Of a stretch of 64,000 nt of DNA, positions 22,213 to 31,675 are shown in pieces; within the stretch, counting starts at the first letter, position 1; every line of letters starts with the position of its first letter. The translations under genes and the position numbers were made by a program. Source of the stretch: Chionoecetes opilio (taxonomy: Eukaryota > Arthropoda > Malacostraca > Decapoda > Majidae); contig JACEEZ010010991.1 of NCBI GenBank assembly GCA_016584305.1, positions 125,001 through 189,000 of the forward strand. The letters run 5' to 3'. The notes beneath the pieces are model-generated. The model saw nothing but the letters and a program-made list of their open reading frames with translations. It did not search any database and was not told the DNA's origin.

Positions 22213-25200
22213 CAGTATGCCTTCTTCTTCTTCTTCTTTCAGGTGGGGAGCTAAACCGCGGTTTTCACCCGGTTCAAAGCCTAATTTCCGGCTGGCTCCC
22301 TCAGGGCTTGTATGAGGCCCTAACTCTCTGCTCTTTTTTCCCAAGCCTTTTCTAAAAATACTTTAACCCCTTCGATGATTCTTCTATTTGTATCCTGTAC
22401 CCTACTCAAACCTAAAAGAAATTCCATTATCCCATCTATGTTCCCCTCTGCCACTCTATCCCACTGATCCCCGCCTACCTCCCGTGCCACTATTGCTATA
22501 AGCCGCTCTCTTTCCTCATCATACCTTGGACACATTAATACCAGGTGATCTACAGTTTCATCTAGTCTACCCATACACATTTGACATATCTTGCTTCCTT
22601 CGTTTGCCCATCTATATGTTCTACTATTGACCTCCAGAGATTTAGTCCTTGCTTTAAATATTAAACTACTCCCCAAGCTACCATCATAAAAGACCTCACA
22701 CTTTGGTGTGGTATTCCCCTTGTACCAAGTCAGAGAACTCTTACCCTCCATCCTCTGTCTCCACATCTCCCTGCCCTGCCTCTGAACTTGGTCTTTCACC
22801 TTTCGCTTTAGCTCCCCCTCACTAGACTGGTGTATCCTATCTGCGAAACCCTGTAACCCACATTTCCTCTCCCACCGTCTGCTTGATCTATCCCATTTAC
22901 TACTCTGTCCTATCCACTCATAAACTTTTCGAGCCCACCTGTTTTCATCCATTTTTCTAAGCCTGATTTTGTAATTAAGCACTGACTTTCCTATTCTCTC
23001 CGCAAAGGTACTCCACCCTGCCTCTCCCCTGATCGCCTCCACTGCTACATACCTGTTTGCCTCTAGTGCAAGTCTACCTACCCTGTTCTGTACTACCTCT
23101 AACTTGTCCAGCTCTCCTACCGTCCACCTCATACACTCTGCCCCATACATGAGGCTCGGTACTGCCATGCCTTTCCACAACCCTCTTACTACCTCATACC
23201 TGTTTGCCCTACATCTTGCTACACTACCAAGCCTTCCCACCCACTGATTTGCTTTTCCTATTTTATCCTGTTTCGTCCTATCTGCTCCCTTCCCATCTAC
23301 CGTGATACCTAGGTATTTATATGACTCGGTGCGCCCTATCCTCAGGTCTCCCATTTCCCAACTCATACCCTCATCTGCTGCCTCTCCATTTATAACCAGG
23401 ACCTGACTTTTCTCACTGTTAAATTTCATCCCAAAATCCCTCCCATACTGTGCGACTATATGTAGCATCTCCTGAAGTTCTCCACTGTCCTCACTCATGA
23501 CAACTATGTCGTCAGCATATAGTAAACTGCTCAACTTTTCCTCCCCAACCCTTATCCCATAGCCCGAATTTCTCAACCTAATTGCTAATTCCTCTGTATA
23601 TAAGCCAAAAAGTAACGGTGATAACACGCAGCCCTGCCTAACCCCTCTTCGACTACCTACCCACTCTGTCTCTATGTCCCCAAGCCTGTACACTGCCCGT
23701 GTGTCCTCATACATACTATCTATTATGCTGACTATTCTGTCACTAATCCCAATTCTAGACAGTAGTCTACAAAGCAAACCCCTATTGACCCTATCATAAG
23801 CCTTTTCAATGTCAAGGAATGCAAGGTATGTCTTCCCACCCATCCTATTCATTTTTTCTATCACTGAACTAACTACGAACATGTTGTCCTCACCTCTCCT
23901 ATCCCTGCGAAAGCCATTCTGTTCCTCCCCCATTACTCTATTTCTCTCACAACATTCACTAATCCTACCATTTAGTAACCCACTGAATATCTTTCCCACC
24001 GTATCCATTACTGCTATTGGTCGATAATTTTTCAAGAGCTTTCTACTTTTGTGACCTCCCTTGTGTAATAGAGTAACCCTACCCTCATTCCATTTCCTTG
24101 GGACTCTCTTATCCTGCCAAATCTGCCTAAAAAGCCTATACAACCCATCCACCATACCCTCACCCCCTTCTTTATACAATTCGTTTGGTATACCATCCCT
24201 GCCTGCTGCTTTCCTATTTTTCAGCTTTTTTAAGTAACTTCCTTACTGAAATGTTCATCCATTCCCTCATCTATCTTCCTTTTACTTCCTATATTTACTT
24301 CACCTAATTCTACCTGCTCAGTCATGCCCCCACCTCCTCCCAAAACTTCTTGATCTCCCTCTTAATACTCTCAGGTCCTTTCACCACTTCGTCTCCCACT
24401 AAAATTTCATCTACGCACGGTTGCTCCCTGTCTTCCTCTCCTCTAAGAAAAGTATACCAATCCCGACCCCCTTCCTCACCCTTCTCCCTTAGTTCCTCTA
24501 CAATTTCCCTCTCCATGTTTGCCCTAGCCTTCCTAATAAGCGCTTTTACTTCTCTCTGTTTTTTCTTATACCTATCCCATGCCTCCTCATATTCTAACCT
24601 TCCTCTATCTCCATCTACTTCCTTTTCGAGTCTCTTTCGTGCCCTGTTCTGCTCCTTTCTTTCCTTCCTCGCCCTCTTAATCTCACTATTCCACCACCTA
24701 TTGCACTTTTTTCCCCGGCTCCTTTGCTTCACTTTACCTATCCTCTTCCTAGCTATTCCATCTATTGTCTCCCACAGACTCTGGTTCATTTCATCCACCC
24801 CCCTTTCCTCCTTCCAAACTACCTGTTTCAAGTCCCTCCTAAAATGTTCCCAATTTGCCTGTCTAATGTCCCATCTTTGTTCTGCATTTTTCTCCTTTTC
24901 ATTCTCCCTTTGTTTTTTACTTGTATAATTTAAGACTATCATGTTGTGGTCACTATTTATATCTACCAGACCCTCCTCATCTATCCACATATCCTTCACC
25001 ATCTTCCTGGCATTTTCATTTACTAGCACATAATCTATAGCTGATTCCCTCCCTCTCTCTGCCCATGTTACTCTACCCTCTGCCATTGTCGTATTTAGGA
25101 TTTCTAACTCGTTGGCCTCAACAAAATTTAAGAGTAGTATCCCATTCCCATTTACCTCCTCCCCTAGTATACCTATGTGTCCATTCATGTCCCCCATAAC

Positions 25201-25786
25201 TATTATCTGTTCCTGTCTGTGTTCTGCTAATAATCTACTAATCTTGTTATATTTCCTTTCATTTTCTATACTAGCCCCTCTCCCTTCAACTGTCATATAG
25301 CAGACTACTAAGATGATCGTCCCCTTTTTCTCCTCTTCTTTGTACTCTAATCTAGCAGCAAAAATATCTTCGCTTGCCTCACAGGTTCCTACATCTAGCT
25401 CCTCAACATCTATACCTGCATCCTGCCTGACAATAACACCCACCCCGCCCCCTTTTCTAGGATTCTTGCTTCTACCCTTATTTTTAAGGTGATACCCCTC
25501 TGTTCTTACATTTATCCTCTCCCTAAGGTGGGATTCCGTGACGCCTACTACATCAAAACCCCATTCACTTAATTCCCCGGAAATGTCCTCTAATTTGCCT
25601 ACCCCCCAACCCCTGACATTAATGCATCCAAATCGCATAGAGTTTCTACACCCTTCCCTTGGTTCCATTTTTCTAACACTGGGTCTTCCCTTATATCTTG
25701 AAGCCCTATGCCTCCCATTTTTCCCCCGTAGACCTAGTTTCCCTGGCTAGCTAACCTAACAGCCTTCTCTAACTGGCCTCCGGGTG

Positions 25787-25842
<56 letters not shown>

Positions 25843-28800
25843 GAGGTATATAGCTATATCATTTATTTGCTTTAGTACATAAGTTCATTCCCTCGTCCAT
25901 ATATTATGTTGTTGTTTTTTCTTGTATGCCTTCGGGTGAGAATAAAATTATTATTATTATTATTATTCATGTGTTATTTCCTTCCAGGTGTCTGATAACC
26001 ACGTGATCAAATATATTCCACCTGAGGAACATATTGTTCATGGATTAAAGAAGCGGTACAGGGAATTAGGAGCCGTGGTGGTGGGCGCGGATCCCATCGA
26101 CCCTCGCATGGTAAGTTTTTGCTTGTAGTTTAACCCCTTGAGGCCCAGAACGTAATTTCCATAGTAATATGGCTACCATTAGACGATTTTGATGAGTATG
26201 AACAATATTTTATCGATTTGACCTGTTTAGTATCCTTGTCCACGAGCTACTTTGGTATATTCAGTTACACACAACCCTCGTTTTCCTGGACTAATAGGGG
26301 GGAGCACTGGTCCGAGAACTGCAAACGTCTGGGAATCGCAACAGTCTGAGGCCATTACGCACCCTCGAACGTTTATCCTACTCTAGTATTTACTGTCCGG
26401 CAACCGCCAATATCAACTACCCCGCCGCGTACTTACGTCACTTTGTTGTTGTTTTTAGGGCTGCGAGGATCCCTTGGGGAACACTATGAGCCCTGGTGAT
26501 GTCTTATGATGCTATCTATCACAGGCGCTGTAGTTGACTTGTCTTCCTCAGGAAGGCACAGGTGAGGCGGATGACAGCGTGTTGCCGGGAGGGGTGGACG
26601 CCAGCCCCCGCCAGCAGGGTGGGCAGGTCACAGGTGGCGACATTCAGGGTGAGGAGTTGAGAATGTGGCACTACACGGTGGGAGTGGAAGCGCGGACACT
26701 GCAGCAGAAAGTGTTCAATAGTCTCAGAGACATTCCTGCACCAGGGGCAGTGGGGGTCAGGGGACTGACGGAGGCGGTCAGGCGGTGCAGGTGAACCATG
26801 AGTGTCGTGTGCCCAAATATAAACAATACGACCGCGGAGCATGCTGCCACCTGGCGGGAGGCACGGACACTGACCAAGGGGTGACAGGAGACGCTCGGAC
26901 GCCTGTACCAGGCATTTGTCCGGGACTCTGTCATATCCCTGGACCTCGGATTTTGACCGGCAAATCCGATATCCGGGAAAACGAGGGTTGTGTGTACTTT
27001 TCGTAATTTTATGGGTAACAACGGACTATTTTATATATCAAAGGAAAGATCTAGGCGTGAAGGGGTTAAGAAATATTCGCTGTGATACCCTGCAGGATTA
27101 ACCACATGTCACACAGTAAATAAAACCTATGAGATACCTTGTAGGTTATCTAGGCTGGATCAATATCTATAAAAATAACATGTCAAAGTAAATAGGGAAA
27201 AACTGGTTTACAAATAGGGTGGTAAATGATTGGAATCATGGAGGTAGTATGGGTGGAGGCGTTTCAACCGACTTCACCGACTTCAACCCGCCGCGCGGGT
27301 TGAAGTCGGTGAACTGTCAGTCAGCCATCTTGCTGTGGGCTAAGGCAGCCCATATAACTCTACTGCCTTCCTTCTCTCCTTCCCTCCCTCCCTTCCTTCC
27401 CTCCCATATCCCTCCTTCCCTCCTTCTCTCCTTCCCTCCTTCCCTCCCTCCCTCCCTCCCTCCCTCCCTCCCTTCCTTCCCTCCCTTCCTTCCCTCCTTC
27501 TCCCTCCCTCCTTCTCTCCCTCCCTCCCTCCCTTACTTAACTTAACTCCCTTAGATAAACTTAACGAGTGGGCAGTCAGATGGCAGATGGAATTTAATAT
27601 TGATAAATGCAGCGTTATGAATGTTGGTAGAAAAAACCCTGGTAATAGATACACCATAAGCAATGTATCGCTGAAAAGATCAGAAGGTGAAAAAGATCTT
27701 GGAGTGAGGGTGAGCCCAGACCTCCGACCTAGGAAACAATGTATTGAGGCCAGAAATAGAGCTAATAGAGTATTAGGATTCATTACCAGAAGTGTTAAAA
27801 GTAGAAGTGCGGAAGTTATTCTAAAGCTTTATCTGGCTCTAGTCAGGCCTCACCTAGACTATGCGGTTCAGTTTTGGTCTCCATATTACAGGATGGATAT
27901 AGCCTTGTTAGAAACAGTGCAGAGAAGGATGACCAAAATGATACAAGGGATGCGTAACTTTAGTTATGAGAGGAGATTGAAGTTATTAAAATTACACTCA
28001 CTCGAGAGACGCAGAGTAAGGAGCAATCTAATAGAAGTTTTTAAGTGGATAAAGGGATTTAATAAAGGAGAGGTAGGAAAAGTTCTTACGGCTTTTAACC
28101 AGGGTAGAACAAGAAGTAACGGATTCAAGCTGGAAAAGCGTAGATTTAGAAAGGAAATAGGGAAAAACTGGTTCACAAATAGGGTGGTGAATGAATGGAA
28201 TGGTCTCAGTAGGCAGGTAGTTAGTGTGGAGTCATTAGGGAGCTTTAAAGAGGAGCTGGATAGGTTCATGGATGGGGATGAAAGGTGGATGTAGGTAGTG
28301 TTAGGTGACAGAAACTACCACGTGTAGGTCTCGCAGCCTCTTGTAGCTTCCTTATTTTCTTATGTTCTTATGTTCTTCTACTTCCCTCCTTCCCGATTTT
28401 TGTCCACGTGAACACTTTAATAATTAATGGGAGGGACATGCTGACGTCACCTAGAATAGAGGGACAGTGATGAAGTGCACTTTTAAGGGTTGAGTTTTTA
28501 TGTGGAGAGAAATAGACAAGCAGCGCTTCGCTACGCCAACAGTACTATACGTTCACTTCCACGGCAGGAGTGTCGCTCCTTGTGTGTTCTGCTATGGTGA
28601 ATAGCTGTGTTGCATTTGGGTGCAATGAAAGAGCGAACAAAACATCTGACCCATCCATTACATTTCACCAGTAAGTTATTCATTTGTTGTTTTATAAAAT
28701 TATGTTTCAAACAAACGTGCATGTATTTGATAGACAAAGACAGTGACCTTGTTAGAAAAGTGTGATAACTACTGTACCGCTGGGTTGGCAATTGTGTTAC

Positions 28801-31675
28801 TGATAGTAATAATAGTGGCGGTAGCTTTAGTAATAGTATATAAGTGTTAGCGATTGTGTTCGTAGGGTTTATATTAATAATTGCGGGATGCTGAGAACCA
28901 AAATGTACACTTCCCTCCTTCCCTTTTCCTTTCCCCTACTGATTGATCTAAGTGCTAGGAACATCTTTACAGGCTACCAAAGGACTCGTGCAGAAGACAG
29001 AAATGGTTTAGAAGTATAATTTCACACACCGTGATATCATTAAGTGCAAACAGTGTAAAAAGTGAAAAGAAAGAGTGGGTATCACAGTCAGCCAGTGCGT
29101 GACATTGCCCACAACAGTGCGGCGGACGGGGGAGAAAAGTGGCTTCACCAGACAACACAGGCCGCGTGGCTCAAGGCGCCTCCATTCATACTTCCTCCAA
29201 GATTGGAATGGACTCAGTCGTCAGGTAGTTAGTGCGGAGTCAATAGGGAGCTTTAAAAGGAGACTGGACAATTTCTTGGATGGGGATGAAAGGTGGATGT
29301 AGGTAGTGTTAAGTAATAGGAACTACCACATGTAGCTCTCGCGGCCTCTTGTAGCTTCCTTATTTTCTTATGTCTTAAGTCTTTAACTGTTGCAGATCAC
29401 AAAAGAATATTACAATATATTCTCTGAGACTGGTGTCATGCCGAAAAAGAAGATGAGCAAGTTTCTGGTCACTCCGAACGCCAAGCTGGCCCGGGGGACG
29501 CCTCTGTACGCCTCACACTTCCGGCCCGGCGATTACGTTGACATTGCCGGCACTACGTAAGTGTTTCTGCCGTTTTACATAATGACGAAACTGTACACAT
29601 GTAAAGTAAGAGTTGAGTGTCCAAAGAAATGTGAAGTTAGGCTAATGTTACCCTTTTTAGTAAGGTTATTTTACAGGTAACGGGATCACACCATTAAAGA
29701 TACAGGTTACTGACCTGTAGAGGTGATTGCCTGTGATGCCCTCTTGATAGGCAGGTAACTTGCTTTGCTGCCCAGAAGTGGTCGATGAGAATCAATGAAG
29801 TGGTATAAGGTGGTATTGGGCTAATTGTGGTCGAGCGGTTTTTAAGTAATTTATAAGTATTTTAAAGTGCCAAAGGATTCGAGTAAGACAATATACTATT
29901 CAAAATATATAATAATATATATATGTACACTTGTGAAGTTTTTACAATAATAATGTCACGCGGTTCTTTACTAATGGCCATTGAAACTAATGTCTAATAG
30001 ACAGGGCCAGAACAATTAATGTCGTGACAAGGTACTCTCTCACCCTCAGGTGTGTGGAGTACACACAGACCCTCAGAAGGAGTCTTGTTTCGGAGCGCTA
30101 GGTACCGCGTCTCTTCTTGTTCTCCCCGTCTCCTGTGTGCAGGCAGCATAATAAGGGAGTTTGGCCGGAACCTCACAGCTTTCGGCGTCCATCGTTCCCA
30201 GGCCAGCGGAGCGCGGTCACCATCACGTGTTGCTTCCAAACACCAGACTGGCTATCCACGTCATCATCATATGGGATGGCGTGGCTACGTGGTCAGCATA
30301 ATGTCATCAAAAGGTGGCGGTGCCTCAGACCGACGTACGCCGGTAGAGGACACTCAGACATCCTGCTTTAGTATAGATGCTAAGATTATACACATACATA
30401 TAATATCTAACCACGGTAACCAGTGCCCTAATACTAATGGGAGAAGATTAGAATAGGTTCAGGAATTCCTCATCAGAACAGGCATGAGAGCTGAAACTGT
30501 ATACTATTGCATTTTTTTCCCCCTGGTGTTTTGCAAACCCCTTATTGTTTCAAAATATTCCTGGTGAAAATTACAGAATTGATCGAGGTTTCCAAGGCGT
30601 GATGAAGCGGTGGGGGTTCAAGGGCATGCCGGCCTCCCACGGCGTGACCAAGAGCCATCGCCGCGGAGGCACCATCGGGAGTGGCGGTGACAAGGCCAGA
30701 GTGCTGCCCGGCCAGAAGATGCCGGGCCATATGGGCAGGGAAAGGAGGAACCTGAGGGGCCTTAAGGTAAGAATTGATTGATTTAATGCCATAAAAAGGG
30801 GAATGTGCCAGACATCAGAGGTCATATGGCACTATGGCAAAGCAGTTTAAGGTTAGAAGCTGCCACAGGTTATGAGTACAGTAAACCCTCACTTAAACTA
30901 ACCAATCTGGGGGGAAGGGGGTGACGTTATATCCGATTGTCCGTTATATCCGAGGGTTCCAAACTTTTTTGCATATAACAAACTTTGTTCATTATATGAG
31001 GTGAAAATTTGCTATTTCCGACCATTTCCGTGTATGATGAACATTGTAGATAGACAGACATGCATTGCTAAACATTATTAATAGATAATGTAGATGTCAT
31101 TTACACTGCTACATAAAAGCTTGAAAGTAAACACTCCCAAAGTATATATTAATCAAGATATGCAAGATATATTAACCCCTTGAGACCCAGAACATAATTT
31201 CCATGGTAATTTGGGTACCATTAGACGATTTTTGTGAATATAAGCCAAACTTTATAGATATGACCTGTTTAGTATCCTTGCCGACTAACTAACTTGGTAT
31301 ATTCAGTTACTTTTCATTATTTTATGGCTCGACAACAAACAATTTTTTATAGGAAAGGAAAGATCTGGACGTGAAGAGGTTAAGGGTAAGTTCAAGTAAT
31401 TTTTTTCTCGGAAACTATCACGCCTCCAACATTTCCAGGTGTGGCGAGTGAACACCCAACACAACGTCCTGTGGGTCAACGGACCGGCTGTCCCGGGAGG
31501 CGTGGGATCCTACGTCTACATCTACGACTCCCTGCTTCCTCACCGCAAACACACAGAGGAGAACCATCCACCATTCCCTACATTTTTCCAGGATGAAGAG
31601 GACATCGAGGAGGAGCTATATGACGAGCAGTTGCATGCATTTCATCTGCCTTCAATACAGTTTGCTGAGAAATGA
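17685..31675 (+). CDS. MRPL3: Mitochondrial ribosomal protein L3 (uL3m)
   Basis: Seven coding exons: 17685-17737, 18005-18098, 18956-19162, 25988-26110, 29396-29556, 30577-30766, 31439-31675. They give 1065 nt, or 354 residues, near the usual 340-350. The N-terminus ([15 protein letters not shown]) is presequence-like. The L3 fold starts about residue 80 ([17 protein letters not shown]), and the family signature [19 protein letters not shown] sits at about 226-244, followed by [10 protein letters not shown]. This loop reaches toward the peptidyl-transferase centre in L3 proteins. The acidic C-terminus ends in QFAEK. Exon 2 was started at 18005 (TTGCAG) because the earlier AATAG at 17988 puts the conserved [11 protein letters not shown] in the wrong frame. 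Intron 3 is 6.8 kb and carries most of the nested transposons. It converges on GOT2. Confidence 0.97.
18641..18935 (-). mobile_element. LINE-B 3' fragment just upstream of MRPL3 exon 3
   Basis: Antisense to MRPL3. Encodes [14 protein letters not shown] onward, then stop, 3' UTR and the ACTGA tail at the low-coordinate end. Its truncated 5' end stops 20 bp before the exon 3 boundary (18956). Confidence 0.9.
19220..19510 (-). mobile_element. LINE-B 3' fragment just downstream of MRPL3 exon 3
   Basis: Same family, orientation and truncation region as the copy at 18641-18935. It starts 57 bp after the exon 3 donor (19162), so the exon is bracketed by two direct repeats of about 290 bp. Confidence 0.9.
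19945..21319. mobile_element. Tigger/pogo-like DNA transposon, defective
   Basis: 1375 bp with inverted ends CAGTAAAAGCCTTATAACTC (left) and CAGTAAAACCCTTATAACTC (right, reversed) and a TA duplication on each side. It holds two inverted copies (about 20145-20341 minus and 20545-20733 plus) of a transposase N-terminus reading [20 protein letters not shown], the start of a CENP-B/Tigger-type DNA-binding domain as I recall the family. The rest of the transposase is gone. A SINE sits at 20907-21271. Confidence 0.9.
20907..21271 (+). mobile_element. tRNA-derived SINE
   Basis: The head carries a Pol III A-box-like TAGCAGAGTGGTTAGCG and a B-box GAGTTCGATCC, then a roughly 270-bp body and an A-rich tail (A16 C A12) at about 21243-21271. 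The T-stem does not pair, so this is a decayed tRNA-like head and not a working tRNA. It is inserted inside the Tigger-like element; a target duplication is not clear. Confidence 0.8.
22320..24179 (-). CDS. LINE-A reverse transcriptase
   Basis: 619-residue open frame from the first Met, with homology ([19 protein letters not shown]) starting about 55 bp upstream of it. RT motifs: [27 protein letters not shown] (first Asp), [30 protein letters not shown] (catalytic YADD), [23 protein letters not shown]. The C-terminus holds a Cys/His motif, [20 protein letters not shown]. Catalytic residues are present. One or more frame breaks between 24180 and 24322 separate it from the endonuclease part. 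Clade was not assigned. Confidence 0.93.
   Translation of the reverse strand: MYKEGGEGMVDGLYRLFRQIWQDKRVPRKWNEGRVTLLHKGGHKSRKLLKNYRPIAVMDTVGKIFSGLLNGRISECCERNRVMGEEQNGFRRDRRGEDNMFVVSSVIEKMNRMGGKTYLAFLDIEKAYDRVNRGLLCRLLSRIGISDRIVSIIDSMYEDTRAVYRLGDIETEWVGSRRGVRQGCVLSPLLFGLYTEELAIRLRNSGYGIRVGEEKLSSLLYADDIVVMSEDSGELQEMLHIVAQYGRDFGMKFNSEKSQVLVINGEAADEGMSWEMGDLRIGRTESYKYLGITVDGKGADRTKQDKIGKANQWVGRLGSVARCRANRYEVVRGLWKGMAVPSLMYGAECMRWTVGELDKLEVVQNRVGRLALEANRYVAVEAIRGEAGWSTFAERIGKSVLNYKIRLRKMDENRWARKVYEWIGQSSKWDRSSRRWERKCGLQGFADRIHQSSEGELKRKVKDQVQRQGREMWRQRMEGKSSLTWYKGNTTPKCEVFYDGSLGSSLIFKARTKSLEVNSRTYRWANEGSKICQMCMGRLDETVDHLVLMCPRYDEERERLIAIVAREVGGDQWDRVAEGNIDGIMEFLLGLSRVQDTNRRIIEGVKVFLEKAWEKRAES
24322..25668 (-). 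CDS. LINE-A apurinic/apyrimidinic-type endonuclease (EEP) domain
   Basis: 448-residue frame. Endonuclease motifs in order: [12 protein letters not shown] (Asn), VTESHL (catalytic Glu), [27 protein letters not shown] (Asp-His). It is followed by a long basic linker rich in Lys, Arg and Glu, where the RT frame should continue. The enzyme nicks the target DNA to prime reverse transcription. Catalytic residues look intact. The frame stops at 24322, upstream of the RT start, so this copy probably cannot make the full polyprotein. Confidence 0.92.
   Translation of the reverse strand: MEPREGCRNSMRFGCINVRGWGVGKLEDISGELSEWGFDVVGVTESHLRERINVRTEGYHLKNKGRSKNPRKGGGVGVIVRQDAGIDVEELDVGTCEASEDIFAARLEYKEEEKKGTIILVVCYMTVEGRGASIENERKYNKISRLLAEHRQEQIIVMGDMNGHIGILGEEVNGNGILLLNFVEANELEILNTTMAEGRVTWAERGRESAIDYVLVNENARKMVKDMWIDEEGLVDINSDHNMIVLNYTSKKQRENEKEKNAEQRWDIRQANWEHFRRDLKQVVWKEERGVDEMNQSLWETIDGIARKRIGKVKQRSRGKKCNRWWNSEIKRARKERKEQNRARKRLEKEVDGDRGRLEYEEAWDRYKKKQREVKALIRKARANMEREIVEELREKGEEGGRDWYTFLRGEEDREQPCVDEILVGDEVVKGPESIKREIKKFWEEVGA
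25775..25972 (+). repeat. Retroelement 3' tails with (ATT)n, next to MRPL3 exon 4
   Basis: Two versions of the tail GGGTGAGAATAAAATT(ATT)n: one at about 25780-25840 with a long ATT run, the other at 25926-25967, preceded by ATATATTATGTTGTTGTTTT. An inverted copy lies at 48656-48728. The second tail ends about 20 bp before exon 4 (25988). Confidence 0.82.
26268..26994. mobile_element. pogo/mariner-like TIR element nested in the MITE
   Basis: Inverted ends CACACAACCCTCGTTTTCC, with TA on both sides (26266-26267 and 26995-26996). Intact MITE copies read CAGTTACTTTTC across this point, so TA is a true target-site duplication. No transposase is left; the interior carries a LINE C-terminal fragment. 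Confidence 0.88.
26519..26842 (-). pseudogene. LINE C-terminal Cys/His fragment
   Basis: 107-residue frame with [19 protein letters not shown], the Cys/His motif found near the C-terminus of many LINE ORF2 proteins. The flanking sequence does not carry RT motifs. It is a third layer of nesting, inside the pogo-like element. Confidence 0.7.
27265..27320. other. Perfect GC-rich hairpin
   Basis: TTCACCGACTTCAACCCGC pairs with the downstream GCGGGTTGAAGTCGGTGAA around a 3-nt centre (about 27275-27315). It lies between a LINE-C 3' piece (27180-27240) and a pyrimidine tract. Function unknown; possibly the tip of a foldback element. Confidence 0.75.
27362..27537. repeat. (CCTT/CCCT)n low-complexity pyrimidine tract
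   Basis: Irregular CCTTCCCTCC repeats of about 175 bp immediately upstream of the LINE-C coding fragment. Proline-rich frames across it are artefacts. Confidence 0.93.
27553..28378 (+). mobile_element. LINE-C: C-terminal RT fragment with 3' end
   Basis: The open frame 27553-28294 reads [20 protein letters not shown], then [48 protein letters not shown] and [19 protein letters not shown], ending DGDERWM. This is the thumb/C-terminal part of a Jockey/CR1-like LINE reverse transcriptase; the YADD core is missing (5' truncation). The 3' UTR carries AACTACCACGTGTAGGTCTC and the tail is (TTCTTATG)n. It lies in MRPL3 intron 4. Confidence 0.92.
28594..29102 (+). pseudogene. THAP-domain gene fragment (two exons)
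   Basis: Exon 28594-28670 reads [19 protein letters not shown], then SITFH, and is followed by a consensus donor CA/GTAAGT. Exon 28973-29102 follows TCTTTACAG and continues in phase as [15 protein letters not shown] to EKKEWVSQ, with a stop at 29100. The Cys-x4-Cys pair, FH-LP and KW match the first half of a THAP zinc finger; the final Cys-x2-His is lost beyond the stop. THAP domains occur in P-element-like transposases and host regulators. It is inside MRPL3 intron 4, same strand. Probably a decayed transposase or gene fragment. Confidence 0.72.
29196..29373 (+). mobile_element. LINE-C 3' fragment at the MRPL3 exon 5 acceptor
   Basis: Encodes [20 protein letters not shown], then [12 protein letters not shown] and stop, then 3' UTR. 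The tail TTCCTTATTTTCTTATG ends 23 bp before exon 5 (29396), in the sense orientation. Confidence 0.9.
31173..31383. mobile_element. piggyBac-type MITE, copy 6
   Basis: Intact, with TTAA at both ends; lies in MRPL3 intron 6, 55 bp before the last exon. Confidence 0.85.

Larger units (their letters stand above)
22175..25700 (-). mobile_element. LINE-A: near full-length non-LTR retrotransposon
   Basis: A minus-strand element with an endonuclease-RT coding region (25668 to 22320) split into two frames, a short 3' UTR of about 110 bp and a pure poly(A) tail of about 36 (T-run at about 22175-22210 on the plus strand). The 5' end is uncertain: open sequence continues slightly beyond 25668, and an (ATT)n tract lies at 25796-25840. 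It sits in MRPL3 intron 3, antisense to the gene. Confidence 0.93.
26130..27069. mobile_element. piggyBac-type MITE, copy 5, interrupted
   Basis: TTAA-bounded MITE halves at 26130-26267 and 26995-27069 surround a 727-bp pogo-like insertion. Lies in MRPL3 intron 4. Confidence 0.88.

Noticed and set aside
24350..25750. Plus-strand frames rich in Ser/Leu/Pro over LINE-A
   Set aside because: They are antisense shadows of the endonuclease and RT coding region.
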